Assembly (NCBI GenBank): GCA_030549495.1
Contig: JAUIRK010000007.1
Coordinates: 62,001-126,000, forward strand
Source: Nectonema munidae
Taxonomy: Eukaryota > Nematomorpha > Nectonematoida > Nectonematidae
Length of the DNA: 64,000 bases
Reading direction: 5' to 3'
Made by a program: the position numbers and the translations under genes. The notes under the pieces are model-generated. The model was not told the origin of the DNA. It ran no database searches and worked only from the letters and a program-made list of their open reading frames with translations. Each line of letters opens with the position of its first letter. Within the stretch, counting starts at the first letter, position 1. Shown one piece after another: positions 1 through 10,829 of the stretch.

Positions 1-1180
1 ATTGATCTTTTTAGTTCTTTTGTGTTTTTGAAATCATCTTCTTTATTTAAATTGGATCCCCCACACCGACCTAGGTCATATGGCTTTAGGATGCAATTGT
101 AAGTCTAACGTGTCCTGCAAAGTTAAAATTCGTTTCACTTCATGTGCTTGCATCTTTCATAAAAATAGTTGCTTGAGCTATATTTAGAAACGTTGGAAAA
201 AGTTTTGAATTAATTTGACTTCCACCTTTCAAACATGCTAGTCACGATTGGACTATTAACAAAATTTGATTTGTACTTTTCAATTGTCTTCGTTTCAACG
301 TCTTCCTAGTCATCATCAAATTTCTCCAAATTTTAAAATTTTGTTTTTTTGAATGATTCAGTAAAAAATTTTCATTTTTGTCTTTTTCATTCACATTTTT
401 AATTATTTCATCAATAAATTTCAATACGCGAACGCTATCATCAGTATCTGGAACTTCATGATTTTTTGTTTTTTGTTTAAAAATATTTGTAATTTATGCA
501 TACAAACATATTATTTTATGAAAATTCTTTGAAAAACAATTTTAAATTCAATTTACATCATGATACTTAAATTTTTTCAGGCAGATAACTTTCAATTTAT
601 TAAATTGTAAAATTTCGTTCAAGGATTTGTCACATTCAAGCATTTCTTGGAGTTTGAAAATATAAAGTCGGTTCTTTCTCACACTCTAATTCATTAACTT
701 CATCGTAAAAACCTATAATAAATGAATAAAATTTATAATTGATAATTAAAAAATTATAAAAGCCTTTATTGAGAACATTTACAAGTTCATGAATCAAGTT
801 TTCTATCACTTCTTGGAAGTCATCATTTTTTGAATATCGTTGTGTACTAAGGAGTCAACAATACATGGATAAAGGGGAGTTAAATATATCAACAGCCTCT
901 TTGAAGTTGTTGGAATCAAAAAAATCGGAACAATCGGATGAGGAAATTGCATGGCGATTGCAGTTCATTTGTCGATTTCGATGAAAAATCGTAAGCGAAC
1001 ATGAAATTACCAGTCCACTTTACATCAAAAATGTTAAGGAAGCAAAAATGGCAGAAAGCCGTGGATAGCAAAACATTGTTTACAAACATTTGGGGCCTTC
1101 TCGCAAACTACGATGAAATAGAATTTCTAATCTATCTGCAAAAACGCATAGTCTTATTATGTGTGTGAAGACTTCCTTCA
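1..1180. other. AT-rich stretch, no gene recognised
   Basis: I see no conserved reading frame, RNA gene or clear repeat boundary here. The short open frames are what AT-rich sequence gives by chance. The last 200 bases may belong to the 5' part of the LINE relic that follows, but I could not align them to a known domain. Confidence 0.5.
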
Positions 1181-1189
1181 ATTTATGAC

Positions 1190-2065
1190 ACTATCAAACT
1201 ATGAAGCAATATTTCTTAAGGTTAATCTCAATTCTATTGAACTGAATATTGCTTTTGTATAACTGAAAAATGATGAGTTGATATCTCCGGCTCAGTCTGG
1301 CTTCTTGCCCAAACACTCAACTGTCACTTATTCGTCAAAAGTGGATCACATCTACTCACAATAAAAAATGGTGAACCTTTCTAATGCCTTTACAGCTGTC
1401 AGCACACTGCTTTGTGTCATGTACTTGCTTGGATACCAGAGCTCGGTATACACGAATCGGTCAGACATTGTAATGCTGTACAGTTCAAGCAGGGGTACCG
1501 CAAAGTAATGCGCTTGCTCCTACATTTTTTTTATTATTATCATTTTTATTAATGAATTCCTTGTAAACATTCAGGGTTTTAAAGAAAGTCTAGCAGACAG
1601 CGTCGACCTTACATCTGAGTCATACGCTGATGACAATCAGTGTCTAGCAAGCATTCAGGTTTATTATGTCGCAATTATGAAAGAGGCCTTAATCATTGCT
1701 TTGAAATGGGCTAAGCCTTGGCTTATGGCATTCAATTCTCAGCCATGAGATTTTCTAGGTTAGAATTTTCTTCCGGACTGCCGAATTTTATTTAATGGAT
1801 GTGAAATACGATTCATTGTTGAGCACAAACATCTTGGCGTGATACTAAACCATGATCTGAAGCAAAAACGTCAAGTCAATGAAAAATGCCGCAAAGTACG
1901 AAATGAACTTTATGTTCTGCGTCTTTTAAAATCAAACCTTTCTCAAAACACTGAACAACTTTTCTTGAAATTATATAAAGCCTATATTATAATAAGCCAT
2001 AAACTTTTTCTGCTCTTCTGTCACACTCAAGTCAAAGAATGCCAAGCCAACCATTTCTTCACTTA
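1190..2065 (+). mobile_element. LINE reverse transcriptase relic (non-LTR)
   Basis: Pieces of a non-LTR retrotransposon reverse transcriptase can be read on the plus strand with several frame changes and stops. The order is right for the family: an 'SGFLPKHST'-like segment near 1300, a 'GVPQSNALAPTFF' segment (family GxPQGSxLxPxLF) near 1490, the catalytic-type SYADD near 1620-1634, and an 'HKHLGVIL' segment near 1830 followed by a helical thumb region to about 2060. The Jockey/CR1 group is the likeliest family, but the subfamily is not resolved. It is old and broken. No 3' tail or target-site duplication was identified. Confidence 0.72.
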
Positions 2066-3540
2066 AGTACCAAAGATGTCGGCCAAAAAATTGCTATACG
2101 TTGAGAACTTTTTGGGGAATGTCAAATCATTTTGAGGAGCTTTGGCTCGTGATGGCGCTTCAAACCAGACTTTCGTGTAGAGACTTGTAACAAAAAGTAA
2201 AAATTGCAGCATTCCGCGCTCTCCAGATGCTTTCAAGGTAAACTACTTTCTAAACATCCACATTTTATAGCAGTAAATTACCTTTTCCATCCATCTCGCT
2301 CTATTAAAAGCGCCATGAGCTTGGAAATGAACTCCGCGATGTGGATTCTCTCCAAGAAAAATGACCGTAAGCTCCAAAAATTCTCTGTAGTCATCCCGTA
2401 GTTGCTGTTGACTAAGTTGTTCTCTTACAAACTGAATTGTATCTTCCTTAAATTCAGCAATCTCACTTCTCCCTGAAGCTGTTGAGTAAGAACGGGCATG
2501 AATCGTGGACCATTTTTATTTGAAACGTTTAAATAGGGCAATATCCGGCCCAGATGATGTTTGGGTTATTTGTAGTGCAGTGAAGAATTTTTCTAAGATT
2601 ATTTCCAAGATGTGATGTCGGCAGGCAAAGTGTAAAACATTTCTTCCTAGTGCATTTTCAATCAGAATACAGGCTCCATTGATACGCCCAATGTTGCTGG
2701 CTGTTGTGTCAAAACATATGCCGGTCATTTTCCATTCATCAATGCATGCGAGCACATCATTTGCTTGAGTTTGTCCTGTTCCATTGTGTAATTTTGGAAC
2801 GCCAAGAAGAATATCTGTATCGGCACAGGTAATAATTACTGGTAACCTGTCAACCTTTTCACATGCAGTAATATCTGGCAGCAACTTTCCATACCAATGA
2901 ACTGTCAATGGTCCATCTGCATTGTAACGTTCTTTTATGGCATTTGCCATTTTTTTTCTATTTGTTAGTCTTGCCCGACGAATTGAACTACGACTCAATG
3001 TCATATCTTCAACACTCTGACCAAGAGAATGTGCTGCATTTTCGAGTAAGGAGACAGCGTGAGGGTCAGTGACCTTTAAGGTGTCTAAAGCAGTTGTCAC
3101 ATTGCTGGACATTAGAGATGTCTTTGATTTAGAAATGTCAGATCTTCTTTTTTGGGAGGTTTTATTGGCTTGGTAGTGTTATCTTGGCTGTTAGTTTCTG
3201 AATCAGAGCAAGAAATCACAGCACTAATATGCAGCTTTCCCCAAAGTGCTGTTGCTTTTCTTTTGCCATCTCTCTTCGCCCTTCAAAGGACTCTTTTCTC
3301 TTGATCATTGCTTCTTCTTTTTTGTCCATTCTTTATCTACACGTGTCATGTATCCTCTGCGACCTAGTCTTTGGAGGTTGAGAAATTGACGGGCTTCTGG
3401 TAACTCGATTAATTTGTTAGCACTTTGATGAGCAATGTCAAATAATCGGTTTAATTTTTCAATAAAATGCTGTTCATTTGCTTGTTGTGTCTTAGATTTG
3501 CGCTTAATTGCTTTCTTCAACCGGTTTTTCTATATCATAG
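2030..3540 (-). mobile_element. Transposase-like relic of an unclassified repeat family
   Basis: On the minus strand the longest frame (2516-3112) encodes 198 residues with the ordered signatures VHWYGKLLPD, VDRLPVIITC, FDTTASN, NGACILIENALGR and FACRHHILEIILEKFF. Upstream, 3305-3520 encodes a piece with LFDIAHQSANKLI and QFLNLQRLGRRGYM. Downstream, 2070-2510 continues in other frames with a HARWMEK-like and a HLWYLSEE-like segment. I recall proteins of this layout as repetitive 'uncharacterised' proteins in several invertebrates; the Asp and His residues suggest an RNase-H-like transposase. The superfamily is not known to me. Several frame changes show it is dead. No terminal repeats were found. 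Confidence 0.6.
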
Positions 3541-3750
3541 CTTAAAGCGGTTGGTATTCATCTAGACATATGCCAAAAACGCAAAGTTATGTAATTGCCA
3601 AGAAACTTTGACCGACATGTGCAACCTTTAAAACATCTCATTTTTCTTTCAAATTTCTGCCTAAATAATTTTTTAAGTGTCAAAACCAAATGCAGGGTTC
3701 TATTCAAAATTATCTGAAAGTTTTTTTACCGGGATTTGTGATGGACCACT

Positions 3751-4125
3751 CTAATGTATATTATATATAGATATACATATATAATTTCTCAGTTTTTTTC
3801 TCTTTGTGAACACTTTTCCTTTGCAAATTTTTTTTATCTCTCTCTCTCTCAAAAGTTCGTCTAACATTGTAAAGTTATCAAAGCTTCCTGTTTTTAAGCT
3901 TCTTTTCCACAATGGCAATTTAGTCAGAAAAGCTTGAAGTCTTTCTGAAGCATCTATAATAATCATAACTTCAAAGCATTGATTAGCTAAATTTACTTGT
4001 TTTATATGGCTAAAAATACAAGAAAAATAGGCTTTATAAGTAAACTCTTCATTATATAAAGTCTCCAATGTAAATTTTCTTTTTAAAAATAATAAAGCTT
4101 TCACCCTTAGTTCAAATAAACCAGG
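3751..4125 (-). mobile_element. hAT transposase fragment (ZBED5/SCAND3-like)
   Basis: A 129-codon open frame reads NLANQCFEV, then an acidic gap, then LQAFLTKLPLWKRSLKTGSF and FTMLDELL. This is the 'N-LQG-K--AF-KKL-LWKRR-E-G---F--L' stretch found between the catalytic blocks of ZBED5/SCAND3-type hAT transposases. The fragment begins right beside a hAT-like terminus (CAGGGGCGCATATCC at about 4122). Catalytic blocks are missing, so this is only a piece of a dead element. Confidence 0.5.
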
Positions 4126-5175
4126 GGCGCATATCCTCAAAATTATTGGGGGCGAAATTTTTTTGTTGCAATTTTCAAAATTAGTGGTCTGGAAGTACCA
4201 CGGGAGACCAAATATTCAAGCAATCCTTTAAAATAGAGCGTATTCAGCGCATACCTAAAGTCCTAAATTTATAAGACTACTTTATATTTTTTTTACAAAA
4301 TTGGTGAATTTAAATACTATACTTCCAGCGAAAATATTTTAATTAAATTTGCATATCGAATATCGTGTGCAGAAAAAACTCCCCCAATTAAAAGTAGGAA
4401 AAAACGCCACCAGTAAAAATGCCCCAATTTAAAATTAGGAAAAAATGCCACAACACAAAAAAATTCAAAAAATTATTAATTAAAATTTTTAAAAAAGATA
4501 TGTCAAATAAAGATTTTTTGTAAAAAAAAAGTTAACTTTTCATCTAAAACATTTAAAATTTAATTAAAGTAAACTAAAAAACTCAGCATACGACAATTTT
4601 TTAAATACAAAAATTTTTTTATAAAACAGTAAATATTTTTGGACTTTGTGTGTATCAGAACACTTTCTAAATATAATTTGTATTTTAACTGATTTTAAGA
4701 ACACATTCCCACAAATCTGCACCTTTGCTATTGTTTTCAAGAACTTTATAAAGAAAAAAACCCTATTGATTAAGAAATTTTAGAAATTTAGCCTTTCAAA
4801 ACGGTACCAAATAAAAATATTTATATAATTTAAAAAATCCTGAAAATCAAAAATTAGGGGGCATTTTTTCTTACTTTTTAATTGGGGGCATTTATTCTGG
4901 AGGCATTTTTTCTGGGGCATTTTTACCTACAACCATCAAATATACACTAGTTTAAAAAATCCAAAATTGTTAGGGGTGGAATAGTCTTTTCATTTAAAAA
5001 ATGAAGTAGTCTACCAGGCACATTACAGGAATTGATGAAAGAATATTTGATTCATAGAGAAAACAAATAGCTGAATGTTGTTTAGTTTTATGAGTGAATG
5101 TAGTCTAAAGGCAAAGAGTCTACTAGACAGTAGACACCCTGCGATGTTTATATAAAAAAATGTGATTGATTCAGG
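4120..5175 (+). repeat. hAT-ended repeat, copy A (interrupted)
   Basis: The sequence from CAGGGGCGCATATCCTC onward matches, with scattered substitutions, the stretch at 25472-25945. The two copies share the terminus, the ACCACGGGAGACCAAAT block, a CTTCCAGCGAAAA block, an ACACTAGTTTAAAAA block and an ACACCCTGCGATGTTTATAT block. Copy A is about 560 bp longer because another inverted-repeat element interrupts it (see 4372-4928). The CAGGGGCG end is typical of hAT elements, so this is probably a non-autonomous hAT derivative. Confidence 0.65.
4372..4928. mobile_element. Nested inverted-repeat element inside copy A
   Basis: This segment is absent from the sister copy at 25.5 kb. Its two ends are inverted repeats of about 40 bp: the left end has CAGAAAAAACTCCCCCAATT and the reverse complement of the right end has CAGAATAAATGCCCCCAATT, both followed by a GTA(A/G)GAAAAAA(C/T)GCC run. 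The interior is AT-rich with no reading frame. It is a MITE-like element whose superfamily I cannot name. Confidence 0.6.
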
Positions 5176-5469
5176 GGCAAGGGCATAAAATGAAGTTATA
5201 ATTGTGCAAACAAAAAATTAAGATCGCATTATTTCATTTTACTCAGCATCATTCAAAAATAGTTTAAAAGCTAAATTGATACAAGCTACAAAAATCTACA
5301 AAAAGTAAAATAACTGTTAACATTTTGCAATGTTTTGTTTTTTATAATAACTTTTAAGGAAAAAAAGTCTATCAGAAAAAGTTATAGAGCTTCAACAAAA
5401 ACAAAAAATTTTAGAACATAACTTAAGTTTTTGAAAACTAACTTGAGGCATCCCCTACAGCATAATCTA

Positions 5470-5622
5470 TGGGTGGCATGGCAGGTTGGTTGAGATGATG
5501 TACTCAGCACGGAAGCCTCTGGATTCGATTCCTCATCGATACGAATTTGTGTATAGTTTGACATAAGCGGTAGCATCAGTGCCTTGTCAATGAAAATACA
5601 CCCGCTGCACCTTCTTTTACTC
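5470..5622 (+). mobile_element. tRNA-derived SINE, copy 1
   Basis: An A-box-like GGTTGGTTGAGATG (about 5483) and a B-box-like GGATTCGATTCC (5521-5532) lie 38 bp apart, as in a tRNA-derived RNA polymerase III promoter. A shared body follows: an ATAAGCGG-like block, GTGCCTTGTC, ATGAAAA.ACACCCG and a CACCTT tail. The same order appears at 42341-42490, so this is a SINE family and not a tRNA gene. A tRNA fold for the whole head was not found. Confidence 0.6.
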
Positions 5623-6056
5623 AAAATTGAAAAATTTACTACATAATTAACAAAAGAGAGAAAGGAAACAAAATAAACTAATAAAAAATTTTCACTATTT
5701 TAAAATTGAACCCAGCATCATTGGGAGGTTTAAAAAGCTATATATATAAAAAAAAAGAGTCTGTTCTCAGAATAATTTCAAAATAATAGGAGGCATAAAG
5801 AATTAGAGTTTATTTGATATTTTCAAGTTTTTATAAGCAGCAAAAGCCAACGTTTAAGTAGCCAACGCTTGTAATTAAAAAATTATTTAAACTAACGGTC
5901 GACAGACATTTCGCCCTCTGACAAATTGTCTCATAGGCTATTAGTTTCATCCATCTTTGCTTATTATATGTGTAAAATTATTAAAAATTATATTCTTGTT
6001 TATTTTATCTCTATTAAATTATTTCAAATTATTCATTTTATCTCTTAATTTTTTAG

Positions 6057-6180
6057 AATTGTCCATGAGACAAAATGTCTTATGAAAATAACGGGGCGAA
6101 TTGTCCATGAAACAAAATGTCTTATGAAAATAATGGGGTGAATTGTCCATGGGACAAACTGTCTTATGAAAATAATGTTA
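6057..6180. repeat. 42-bp tandem repeat, three copies
   Basis: Three consecutive 42-bp units begin at 6057, 6099 and 6141. Each has AATTGTCCATG, ACAAAATGTCTTATGAAAAT and a GGGGCG/GGGGTG joint. An inverted, more diverged match with TTTGTCAGAGGGCGAAA lies at about 5910-5945. The whole of 5900-6180 may therefore be a decayed foldback element with an expanded arm. Confidence 0.65.
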
Positions 6181-6318
6181 CAAAATGTAGCAAACGTTGT
6201 GATAAAGATTGTAACTTTTGTTGAAAAAAATTCTTAGCGCGAGTCTAACAATATTCATCGATATAAAATTGTAACGATTGAAAACTATTATTTAACTCTA
6301 AATGCAAATTAGACAGAA

Positions 6319-6518
6319 GCATTGGTGTAGCCAAAAAAAGTTGATAGAAGGGGCACAATTTAAAAACAAAAAACTTGCGCAACATTATTTTTACTTTCTT
6401 GACCCTTTCATTGGAGAAATTTTCAAAAACTGATATCGCATAAGATGCATGGGGGCAACATGCGGTACATAGGAGTGTGGGCACGGCCCCTGATGCCACA
6501 GCCTAGCTACGTGACTGG
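6319..6518. mobile_element. hAT-like MITE
   Basis: The left end reads CATTGGTGTAGCCAAAA followed by GGGGCAC. The reverse complement of the right end reads CAGTCACGTAGCTAGG followed by GGGGCCGTGCCC. These are inverted ends of the common hAT form CAGTGGCGTAGCNA-G with a GC-rich GTGCCCC block just inside. There is no coding capacity. Age is moderate, with several mismatches between the ends. Confidence 0.5.
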
Positions 6519-6892
6519 AGAGAAGAGAGCTGAATTAGATAGGAGAGCTTAACAAGAGAAGAGAGCTTAGTGAATGATTGAGTTTTAGCAGAGAAAGCGG
6601 AGGAGAAAAACGAGGAGACAGAAAGAAAAATAGAATCACTGTGACAGAAGATGAGAAAATCTAGTGGATCATCAACATGTGTTTGCTCAAAAATACTATA
6701 AAGAGGAGACACTGTGATAAACATTGCTTACTTATTGTGTGCATAATTATTATTATATAGCTCTCACACGCATCGTCTGTAAAATATGTTCGATAGGAAT
6801 TTCAGAGCAACTTAGCATGATGTTCGATTGATTCGAAAGTTTGCATACATGTTTTATAAACAAGCAGCAACTCTTACTTATAGAAAATTATT

Positions 6893-6913
6893 GGGGGGGG
6901 GGGGGGGGGGGGG
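6893..6913. repeat. Poly-G tract (21 G)
   Basis: This is an uninterrupted run of 21 G, followed shortly by a run of seven C. The flanks (attattGGGG... and ...cgCCCCCCC) recall the 'attattgggggcga' end of the hAT-type repeat at 4.1 and 25.5 kb, so the run may have grown inside such an end. Length in a raw assembly is unreliable. Confidence 0.6.
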
Positions 6914-6919
6914 AAGGTC

Positions 6920-8244
6920 ATTTTCGCCCCCCCCTGAAAACCTAAAAGCCCCTGAAATAAACCCTAAATTCAAAATTCGTACTCTTGAAAGCCAACGAAC
7001 TTCTGTGTAGTAAAGAAGGACTTCATATTCTGCTCCCATTTAATGAGAATAAAAGTTATCAATCACAATAAAATCTGATTAATTATTTCCGGGTTTGTCT
7101 AAAGCGAACGCCATGGAAACGAAAAATTATGCTTATAAGTAATTAAATAAATAGAGACTCGGAAACACACATGGTAAAAAAATTTAATAACCCTTTCTAC
7201 AATTTTTTAAATATTAGAAATAAAAAAAATTACACCCCACATTCATAGAAATTTTCGAATAGGATGTGCGTCTCTGTGTGATAATAGAAAAAAATTCTCA
7301 TTTCAGAACTTATAAAAATTAAGTAAAAAAGGTATTTTTCAAAAAAATTATTGTGCCTGAAGTAAGATAAATTTTTATTTCAATTACTACTCAAAAGAAA
7401 AAGGATATTGATTGTAGCCACCTAAAACTTTACATATCGACCGAGTGAGCACTCATACCAGTAAAAAAGAGTTGATTGTTGAAGATTTAGTTCCATAACT
7501 AAAAATATATGTAAGAAAAAGGCTATTTTTAATGAAAAAAGCGTATATGCTATACAAATACACATTTTCAAAACGAAATGCACACTGTTTGAATCACACT
7601 ACACTTTCAAATAAACAGTACAATCCTGATTTACACGAAAAATGTGGATAAATTATTACTTGAAATTTGAATCCATTTTAGCTAGAGACATCAAATATAT
7701 GTAAGCTATGATATTTGTATAGAAAAAAGTTTGAATAGAGTTAGGATATCTTTTGTCTTTCTAGCCCGTCTTTTTTGTCCATAAGGCCTCTCACTAACAT
7801 TTCTTATGTTGATTCCTTCTGGTCTTCTTGTATTGCTGAAAGCCGACTCCCAAGAATATTCAGTTTAATCGGGAGCAACAAGGGCTTGATCAGTAAAAAT
7901 CCCTCAAGTTATGGTGGTATTAGAAGCTGACAGTGCAAGTGTAATGTTGGATAATAATGGACTTGTGTTCATTTGGACAAAAATTCTTATATAATAAATT
8001 TAGAAAATTATTTTTAAATAAAAGTTCACCACTTTATCAAATTTTGAGGATATGCACACCTGATTGACAAATTTGAATCATTTTCAAAAAAATAAATGAC
8101 AGCATAAGATTGACAATCAATTATTTGTTATTTTGAAATGGAAGGAATCAAAGAAACCGAACCCACTACCTCTTCTCTCCCTCCTGCACGTTACTGAGTG
8201 ATAGGCCGTCACGAATGTAGTTCAAAAAGTGAACACAATCATTG
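6920..8244. other. No gene recognised
   Basis: This is AT-rich sequence without a conserved frame on either strand. I see no terminal repeats and no RNA gene. It probably separates the repeat block on the left from the 3' side of the CLPTM1 gene. Confidence 0.5.
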
Positions 8245-8397
8245 GGGTCTTTTCGTTTAGACGGTCACATCAAGTAATCACCATTCGTCTGCCTTTTATA
8301 GTTATGTTCTGGTTGCCATAATATTAATAAATATAATTAACTATAAAAGGAGAAGAAATGGTGATTATTTGATTTGGGAGTATAAACTAAAAGACCC
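8245..8397. mobile_element. 153-bp palindromic MITE
   Basis: The ends are inverted repeats of about 60 bp: GGGTCTTTTCGTTTAGAC on the left, and GGGTCTTTTAGTTTATAC as the reverse complement of the right. Both run on through AATCACCAT and CTTTTATAGTTA with few mismatches. Only about 30 bp separate the arms. The unit is a compact foldback MITE; no sure target duplication can be read. Confidence 0.65.
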
Positions 8398-8507
8398 GTA
8401 CATTGTGCTAAATCCATAAAAAAATTAAATGCCGATATAGCTAAGAAAAATATAAGATCATATTGGCATAACTTGGACTAAAAATATACGGTACTTTTCT
8501 ATTATCT

Positions 8508-8521
8508 CCCCCCCCCCCCCC
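8508..8521. repeat. Poly-C tract (about 14 C)
   Basis: A homopolymer C run sits in otherwise AT-rich sequence between the MITE at 8.2 kb and the CLPTM1 3' end. It has no visible function. Confidence 0.5.
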
Positions 8522-8754
8522 AATTTAAAAAAATTAAAAAAAAAACAGACGATATTTTCTAAAATTGAAAGAACAGAATATTTTCGGAAATGTTATCTCC
8601 TTCCCACTCTAAAAAATAAATGATAATTTCTAAAAGTAACAGAATGAATTTAAGAAAAATTGATATATAACAATTCTCAAGAGTTTAATAAAAATAGAAA
8701 AATACACAGAAAAGATACAATTATTCTAAAAACTGACCACCACACCATATAACA

Positions 8755-8815
8755 CTATTAACAAATCAAAATACACACTACCCAGAATCCTATGTTTCGA
8801 GCGAAGCTTTAATAA
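8755..8815 (-). repeat. Short piece related to the Helitron tail
   Basis: On the minus strand this reads AAGCTTCGCTCGAAACATAG and then GGAT. That resembles the stretch just inside the proposed Helitron 3' end at 11880-11960 (GCTTCGCT ... AAACATAGGATCATTGG). It lies at the 3' side of CLPTM1 and could be part of its 3' untranslated region. Confidence 0.4.
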
Positions 8816-8817
8816 TT

Positions 8818-8823
8818 TTTATT
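8818..8823 (-). promoter_or_regulatory. Candidate poly(A) signal of CLPTM1
   Basis: On the minus strand this is AATAAA, about 90 nt past the CLPTM1 stop codon, a normal distance for a short 3' untranslated region. The hexamer is common by chance in DNA this rich in A and T, so it is only a candidate. Confidence 0.4.
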
Positions 8824-8910
8824 TAAAAGTTGACATATTTAAAAAGACAGAAAACAAGTTTACATTGATAAAATGATATTTTGAACAAAAAAAGGTACGA
8901 AATTCTTTCC

Positions 8911-10809
8911 TTATTTTTCCTTTTTAGTTTCTTCAGAAACAGAGGATGCAATGGGTTGAGACTCGCTTGGTGCATCTAAAACATTATTAACTAAAAGAGA
9001 ATTCGAGTTAATTTCACTAAGTTGTTCGCCAGAAACGCCAAATTCATTGACTCTTTTCAAGTCCGTTCTATAAATCCAACGCTGGTAAAGGTAAATAAAA
9101 AATACAATGTCGTCACGGAAACAACCAATACGATAGAGGATAGGCAGCTTAATCACAAAAGCAAAAATATCATCTATAAATGTATTCAGAGCTTTGTAGG
9201 TTAACATCCTCCATGGTAAATGTGCGACGGACTTTAACTTATAGTTGATAAATAGTTGGGGAGTCATTGCTATAAAGCCAAAAGTAAGAAGGAAACCATA
9301 AAGTGAACTAACACAAAAAGAAAACCAACTCTTGTACTCATCGTAAATTAAAGAATAACAGCAGTATGCAGCTAGAAGTGGAAATAAAACGATTGCCAAG
9401 TAGCGAAAAGCTTTTTTATCATACTCTTGAGTTTCTTTATGCTGACAATTATCTTTTGCATAAATACTAACTTTTGGAAGGACATATAAGAAGCGATTTC
9501 TAAAGGTGATTTTAATATCAACACACTTTGTTATTTTCCAAGCTTCAATGATAAGACCAATTCCTACAGTGATCTTTACCATAATAGTTGCCTGGTTGTC
9601 AATTAAATAAAGTAACACAACCAAACTTGAAAAAATATTGAAAAAGACTGAGTGAATGGAAAGACCTTCTAAGCTTTTCCTACTTCTCCAAAATTGAATA
9701 TCATTTTTGAAAGCAAGAAGCTCAAAAACACTGTGTACTATAGAAACAAGGATGGTCAAACCTAGGAAATACGGATTAACTTCAAGTAAAGCCTTTTTAA
9801 AATAATCTTTACTTTCATCATCCTCATCATTACTATCTTGTAATAATTCTCCAAAATTCGGCATAAAAGTACTTTTATATTCCTGGGATGCATAAATTTG
9901 CCATCTAAAAAAACTTATTGTTTTAAAACTTAAAAATAGTTCTAAAGAGGTATCTGAAGAATTTATAACAGAATAATCAGAATTAAGATTCCAAAAATCA
10001 TTTAAATAAAGAATAGGTAGATATGAAGCTCCATCCTTATCAAACACAATAAATTTACTCAGTGATTGTGGAACTTGGCCTTTTACCCAAGAAGTATTAT
10101 CAAAAATCAAATTGATAGTGAGGTTTGGATGCCAATGAGACAAGATTTCATACACAGTTCCATTTTCTACTTTACTTTTTCCTTCGGTATTATTTGTTTT
10201 GCCTGAAATTAAATTATAAGTACTCTTGTATACTTTCTTTTTATATTTTGTAAGTTGTTTAGAAGAATGAATCATGAATTTGTTATCATAAGTAGAGTCT
10301 TTTATATTTGGAGATAGGCCACTTTTCACGAGATATGCATTGATAAATAGCGTACCATTATTTTTGACTGAATCAGGAATTTTAATTTTATTAAAAAAAT
10401 CAAATTGACTATTTTTGGATGGTCCTTGATGCCAATCACCATATCTAATATCTTTAAGCAGCCAGAAAAGTGAACTAGGATTATCAAAATCAGGAAAATT
10501 CTTTTCTGAAAGGTAGACATATAAATCAAAAGAAAAATTAGAAGGTATTCTATTCAAAGCTTTTAAATAGTTTGAATTAGTACTAGGATCATTAGAAGTA
10601 CTTTTATTTCTACGAAAAATTGCAGATATAAAATACATGAACATTATTCTGAAACATAATGTTTTCAAAATTGATTTAAATTTTTCAAAACTTGATGTTG
10701 TCGGGGGATTAGCAGTTTGTTCTGCATTTGTAACATTATTAGATTCTAAATTATTATCATTCGTTGTAGGAATAGAATTAGGATTAGGAGACTGTAAACT
10801 ATCAACCAT
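8911..10809 (-). CDS. CLPTM1: CLPTM1-family transmembrane protein, complete single exon
   Basis: The protein has 632 residues, close to the roughly 670 of vertebrate CLPTM1. After a polar N-terminal tail comes a hydrophobic segment at about residues 48-65. The family's luminal domain follows, with DLYVYLSE, RYGDWHQGP, NGTLFINAY, LSHWHPNLTINLIFD and LYLNDFWNL. The multi-pass C-terminal half carries VSIVHSVFELLAFKNDIQFW, RKSLEGLS, YGFLLTFGFIAMTPQLFINY, KLKSVAHLPWRM, TYKALNTFIDDIFAF and YQRWIYRTDLKRVNEFG. CLPTM1 proteins are ER/Golgi multi-pass proteins; mammalian CLPTM1 limits forward traffic of GABA-A receptors and its paralogue CLPTM1L is a lipid scramblase. A direct role here is inference. 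The ATG at 10809 is the first in frame and has a favourable context (aaaATGG). The frame has no intron, unlike the two neighbouring genes. No break is visible, so it is probably functional. Confidence 0.93.
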   Translation of the reverse strand: MVDSLQSPNPNSIPTTNDNNLESNNVTNAEQTANPPTTSSFEKFKSILKTLCFRIMFMYFISAIFRRNKSTSNDPSTNSNYLKALNRIPSNFSFDLYVYLSEKNFPDFDNPSSLFWLLKDIRYGDWHQGPSKNSQFDFFNKIKIPDSVKNNGTLFINAYLVKSGLSPNIKDSTYDNKFMIHSSKQLTKYKKKVYKSTYNLISGKTNNTEGKSKVENGTVYEILSHWHPNLTINLIFDNTSWVKGQVPQSLSKFIVFDKDGASYLPILYLNDFWNLNSDYSVINSSDTSLELFLSFKTISFFRWQIYASQEYKSTFMPNFGELLQDSNDEDDESKDYFKKALLEVNPYFLGLTILVSIVHSVFELLAFKNDIQFWRSRKSLEGLSIHSVFFNIFSSLVVLLYLIDNQATIMVKITVGIGLIIEAWKITKCVDIKITFRNRFLYVLPKVSIYAKDNCQHKETQEYDKKAFRYLAIVLFPLLAAYCCYSLIYDEYKSWFSFCVSSLYGFLLTFGFIAMTPQLFINYKLKSVAHLPWRMLTYKALNTFIDDIFAFVIKLPILYRIGCFRDDIVFFIYLYQRWIYRTDLKRVNEFGVSGEQLSEINSNSLLVNNVLDAPSESQPIASSVSEETKKEK

Positions 10810-10829
10810 TTTGGATGAAAGATAAAATT

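Noticed and set aside
9022-9204. Plus-strand open frames across the CLPTM1 gene (also 10637-10825)
   Set aside because: They are antisense shadows of the real minus-strand gene.
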